Of a DNA stretch of 64,000 nt, positions 61,542 through 64,000 are shown piece by piece (within the stretch, counting starts at the first letter, position 1; each line of letters starts with the position of its first letter). Below the pieces are notes generated by a model that saw nothing but the letters and a program-made list of their open reading frames with translations, was not told where the DNA came from and made no database searches. The stretch comes from Paenibacillus sp. KS-LC4. GTDB lineage: Bacteria > Bacillota > Bacilli > Paenibacillales > Paenibacillaceae. The stretch lies in contig NZ_CP145905.1 of NCBI RefSeq assembly GCF_036894955.1, positions 4,234,501 through 4,298,500 of the forward strand. The letters run 5' to 3'. The position numbers and the translations under genes are program-made.

Positions 61542-63099
61542 GTACATTCAATATACCATGGATCAACTTTGCTTACCAATGGATTTAGAAGAAGACATAC
61601 CCGCTAACCATTTGGTTCGTGTAGTCAACGCTGCTGTTAATCAGCTCGACGACGCGATCTTCGACGCGGCTTATCCCGGAGGCGGAAGAGATAGCTATCA
61701 CCCCAAGATGCTCACCAAAGTTATCATTTACGCCTACTCACAGCGAATCTACTCTTCTCGTCAAATCGCCAAAGCGGTTCGTGAGAATATCATGTTCATG
61801 TGGATCGCAGGCAGACAACGACCAGACTTTCGAACGCTGAATCGGTTTCGTTCCGAACGAATGAAAGAGGTACTGGAGACGGTCTTCACAGGTATCCTTC
61901 ATTATCTTGCAGAGGAAAAGTACGTGAAGCTTGAGCATTACTTTGTCGATGGCACGAAGATCGAAGCAAACGCGAACCGTTACACCTTCGTCTGGGGCAA
62001 AGCCGTCGTGAAGCACAAGGCAAAGTTGCAAGAGAAAGTACGGACACTGTTTGCAACGATTGAAGCAGCGGAGAAGCAAGAAGAGCTGGAACAGGCTGGA
62101 GAAGACCTCACCGAGCTTGGCGAGGCATCCGCGCTGACGAGCGAAAAGCTAGAGGCTGCTGTTCAACAATTGGAAGCTAAACTGCAAGTCCAGCCGAAGG
62201 ACAAGCCGCTTAAAAAAGCGGTGCGCGCGCTCCGTAAAGACCTGCTCCCTCGTTTGCAAAAATATGAAAGGCAGCAAGAGCTTCTTGGGGATCGGAACAG
62301 CTTTAGCAAGACGGATCCCGACGCTACCTTCATGCGAATGAAAGAAGATCACATGCAAAATGGTCAATTGAAACCTGGCTACAATGTGCAGATCGGAACA
62401 GAAAACCAGTTCATCATCGGCTACAGTTTGCATCAACGCCCAACCGACACGCGTTGCCTCAAACCTCATTTGGAGAAGGTTAAAGCCGCTCTAGGAAAGC
62501 TGCCGAAAACCGTCATCGCGGATGCAGGATACGGCGGTGAAGAAAATGACGCATACTTAGAAGGTGAGCAGTTAGAAGCATTAGTGAAGTACAGTACTTA
62601 CCACAAGGAAAAATCGAAGAGGTGGCAGCAGGATATCAGCAAGCTGGACAACTGGCAGTACGTTGAAGCCGAAGATACTTGGACATGCGCGGTAGGGCGC
62701 AAGCTGCTGTTTCGTTATGAAAGTAAGGGAACGACTGAAAGCGGATATGAAGTCAGAAAGCGACACTATCGTAGCGCAAGCTGCGAAGATTGTCCGCTCA
62801 AAGAAGCTTGTACAAAAGCACAAGGGAATCGGGAAATCAGCGTGAGTCTCAAGTATTTGCGGTACAAGCAGCAAGTACGCGAGAAACTCAGGAGCGACGA
62901 GGGATACGCTCTGGCGGTTCGACGAATGATCGAGCCCGAGAGTGTATTTGGACAACTGAAGAACAACCGGGGATTCAGACGTTTTCTGCTTCGTGGCCTG
63001 CCTAAGGTAAGCCTGGAGGTCGGGTGGCTTTCGCTTGCCCACAATTTGCTCAAGAAAGCGACAATAGACCAAAAGTCAAAAATAGCGGTGCAGGGATGA
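61540..63099 (+). CDS. IS1182-family transposase
   Basis: A 519-residue DDE transposase from TTG 61540 (AAGGAG nine bases upstream); an ATG at 61465 in the same frame would add 25 residues but lacks a ribosome site. The N-terminal DUF772-like region has ANHLVRVVNAAVNQLD and FRTLNRFRSERM. Catalytic segments are FVDGTKIEANANRYTFVWGK and VIADAGYGGEEND, with the C-terminal Glu in the MIEPESVFGQLKNNRGFRRF region. Typical of the family in full length. Confidence 0.93.
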   Translation: MYIQYTMDQLCLPMDLEEDIPANHLVRVVNAAVNQLDDAIFDAAYPGGGRDSYHPKMLTKVIIYAYSQRIYSSRQIAKAVRENIMFMWIAGRQRPDFRTLNRFRSERMKEVLETVFTGILHYLAEEKYVKLEHYFVDGTKIEANANRYTFVWGKAVVKHKAKLQEKVRTLFATIEAAEKQEELEQAGEDLTELGEASALTSEKLEAAVQQLEAKLQVQPKDKPLKKAVRALRKDLLPRLQKYERQQELLGDRNSFSKTDPDATFMRMKEDHMQNGQLKPGYNVQIGTENQFIIGYSLHQRPTDTRCLKPHLEKVKAALGKLPKTVIADAGYGGEENDAYLEGEQLEALVKYSTYHKEKSKRWQQDISKLDNWQYVEAEDTWTCAVGRKLLFRYESKGTTESGYEVRKRHYRSASCEDCPLKEACTKAQGNREISVSLKYLRYKQQVREKLRSDEGYALAVRRMIEPESVFGQLKNNRGFRRFLLRGLPKVSLEVGWLSLAHNLLKKATIDQKSKIAVQG

Positions 63100-63119
63100 C
63101 CTCCCTAGCACCGCTATTT
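63080..63119 (+). terminator. Terminator at the end of the IS1182 transposase
   Basis: AAATAGCGGTGC followed by AGGGA pairs with TCCCT and GCACCGCTATTT, followed by TCTTTATTTTTG. The transposase stop codon lies in the loop. Confidence 0.88.
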
Positions 63120-63220
63120 CTTTATTTTTGCCTATTTTTCATGAAGCGAGCTGTTTCCTCAAGTGAGCGAACTTACTTTTGGGACAGCCCCGTTAGATTT
63201 TTAACCTAGCTAACTTATGG

Positions 63221-64000
63221 TTACTTGCTCGATGTTGTCGCCAGCAAAGCGTTCGTAATGACATCCAGTTGCGTATTCAGCGAAAAAAGATCGGTGTAAT
63301 AAAACAAGCCGAAATCCGCATCGAGGACATGCCCGGCCTTCACCGCAGGCAAGCTGCTCCAAACCGGATGTCCCGACAGATCATCCATCCCCTCCCAAGA
63401 GGAGCGTATCACATAATCGCCCGCAAATTGCGACAGCACTTCCATGGATACCATTTCGCTTTCTACCGTTTTCGCCTTCTCCAGCTTCTGCTGAATGATT
63501 TCCGGCGCTTTCATGCCTAAATAATCATACACAATTTGCGAGCCCCGACCATATTCCTTGCTTTCAACGATCAGCATTTCTTTCGTGCCGCCTTCGATAA
63601 TCGTAATTGTCTTGTCCAGCAAGCCAGCCGAGCGAAGCTTTTCTTTGCTCTCTTCCACCTTGCTTTGGAAGCTATCCAGCAGCGCCTGCGCTTCCTTTTC
63701 CTTGCCAAACACTTCACCAAGCTTCGTAATCCGCTCTACTGTGGATACTTGATCGGCAGGAATGAGCACGGTTGGCGCAATATCCTTAAGCACCCTGTAA
63801 TTATCCTCGGAATTGGCGATTATCAGATCCGGATCAAGCGCCATGACCGCTTCCGGGTTCGTTTCATTCCAGTGGCCCAGCGATTCCACACCTTCCAATT
63901 GCTCTGAGAAGGCTGCGCCATCATAAACTTCAGAAATGCCGATTGGCTTAATGCCAAGAGCAACTGCATCACCGAGCATATACAGCACAACGATACGCTT
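63221..64000 (-). CDS. Siderophore-binding protein (FhuD/FecB type), N-terminus beyond window
   Basis: The frame continues to the right edge (260 codons seen: KRIVVLYMLGDAVALGIKPIG at the edge), so the signal peptide and first strands are outside. Motifs are ESLGHWNETNPEAVMALDPDLIIANSED and APTVLIPADQVSTVERITKLGEVFGKEKEA, typical of class III ferric-siderophore-binding proteins. Related to the lipoprotein portion of the gene at 59288; the IS1182 element now separates them. Its partner permeases are not in the window. Confidence 0.9.
   Translation of the reverse strand, partial: KRIVVLYMLGDAVALGIKPIGISEVYDGAAFSEQLEGVESLGHWNETNPEAVMALDPDLIIANSEDNYRVLKDIAPTVLIPADQVSTVERITKLGEVFGKEKEAQALLDSFQSKVEESKEKLRSAGLLDKTITIIEGGTKEMLIVESKEYGRGSQIVYDYLGMKAPEIIQQKLEKAKTVESEMVSMEVLSQFAGDYVIRSSWEGMDDLSGHPVWSSLPAVKAGHVLDADFGLFYYTDLFSLNTQLDVITNALLATTSSK

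Larger units (their letters stand above)
61414..63193 (+). mobile_element. IS1182-family insertion sequence
   Basis: A 1,780-bp element with 19-bp perfect terminal inverted repeats ACGGGGCTGTCCCAAAAGT (61414-61432) and its complement at 63175-63193; the true outer ends may be one or two bases inside. It carries one intact transposase gene. Target duplication is not obvious. It lies between the stop of the siderophore-binding gene at 63221 and the promoter of the AraC/lipoprotein gene. Confidence 0.9.

Overview
The window looks like chromosomal DNA of a Paenibacillus-type Gram-positive bacterium. The evidence is an LplABC/YtcP-type sugar importer with a membrane AraC regulator, an SLH-anchored surface protein, lipobox lipoproteins, Bacillus-type Shine-Dalgarno sites, TTG/GTG starts and a GlnR/TnrA-like box. 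No rRNA, tRNA or CRISPR array was seen.

Layout. 1-8.1 kb (minus strand): sugar-uptake operon (lipoprotein, two permeases, MFS protein, partial hypothetical) with a sensor-regulator. 8.5-18.1 kb (plus strand, AT-richer): an MptE/Maf-like glycosyltransferase-family gene followed 9 nt later by a 2,561-residue SLH surface protein with about 19 Ig-like domains, including a 693-bp unit repeated about 4.5 times almost identically. 18.2-23.7 kb (minus): urease operon ureA-ureBC(fused)-ureF-ureG-ureD-ureH, without ureE, with a candidate GlnR/TnrA box upstream. 23.9-29.1 kb: secreted intradiol dioxygenase, SnoaL-like remnant, divergent tetR/MFS pair with readable promoters and operator, leucine dehydrogenase, DoxX-like protein.

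29.2-44.3 kb is an iron-siderophore locus. A lipoprotein, two FecCD permeases and a Btr-like AraC regulator form an uptake operon. Next to it are homologues of staphyloferrin B genes: sbnA, sbnB, sbnH and two IucA/IucC synthetases on the minus strand, and an MFS exporter plus SbnE-like synthetase divergently. Fur-type boxes lie in both control regions. sbnG and sbnI are not seen. An IS3-family element sits inside the terminator hairpin shared by sbnE and the convergent opp operon.

46-51.7 kb: complete oppABCDF operon. 51.9-54.7 kb: MarR regulator, FAD monooxygenase and nitroreductase sharing palindromic operators. 55-59.2 kb: LLM flavin monooxygenase, strictosidine-synthase-like protein and SDR divergent from a TetR gene with repeated operators. 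59.3-64 kb: a second iron region. It holds an unusual open frame joining an AraC regulator to a lipoprotein siderophore-binding protein across a Fur box, an IS1182-family element, and a third siderophore-binding protein cut by the window edge.

The items most worth following up are the AraC/lipoprotein fusion, the sbn-like cluster in this host, the urease beta-alpha fusion, the glycosyltransferase/repeat-adhesin pair, and an inverted repeat found twice with unrelated loops.
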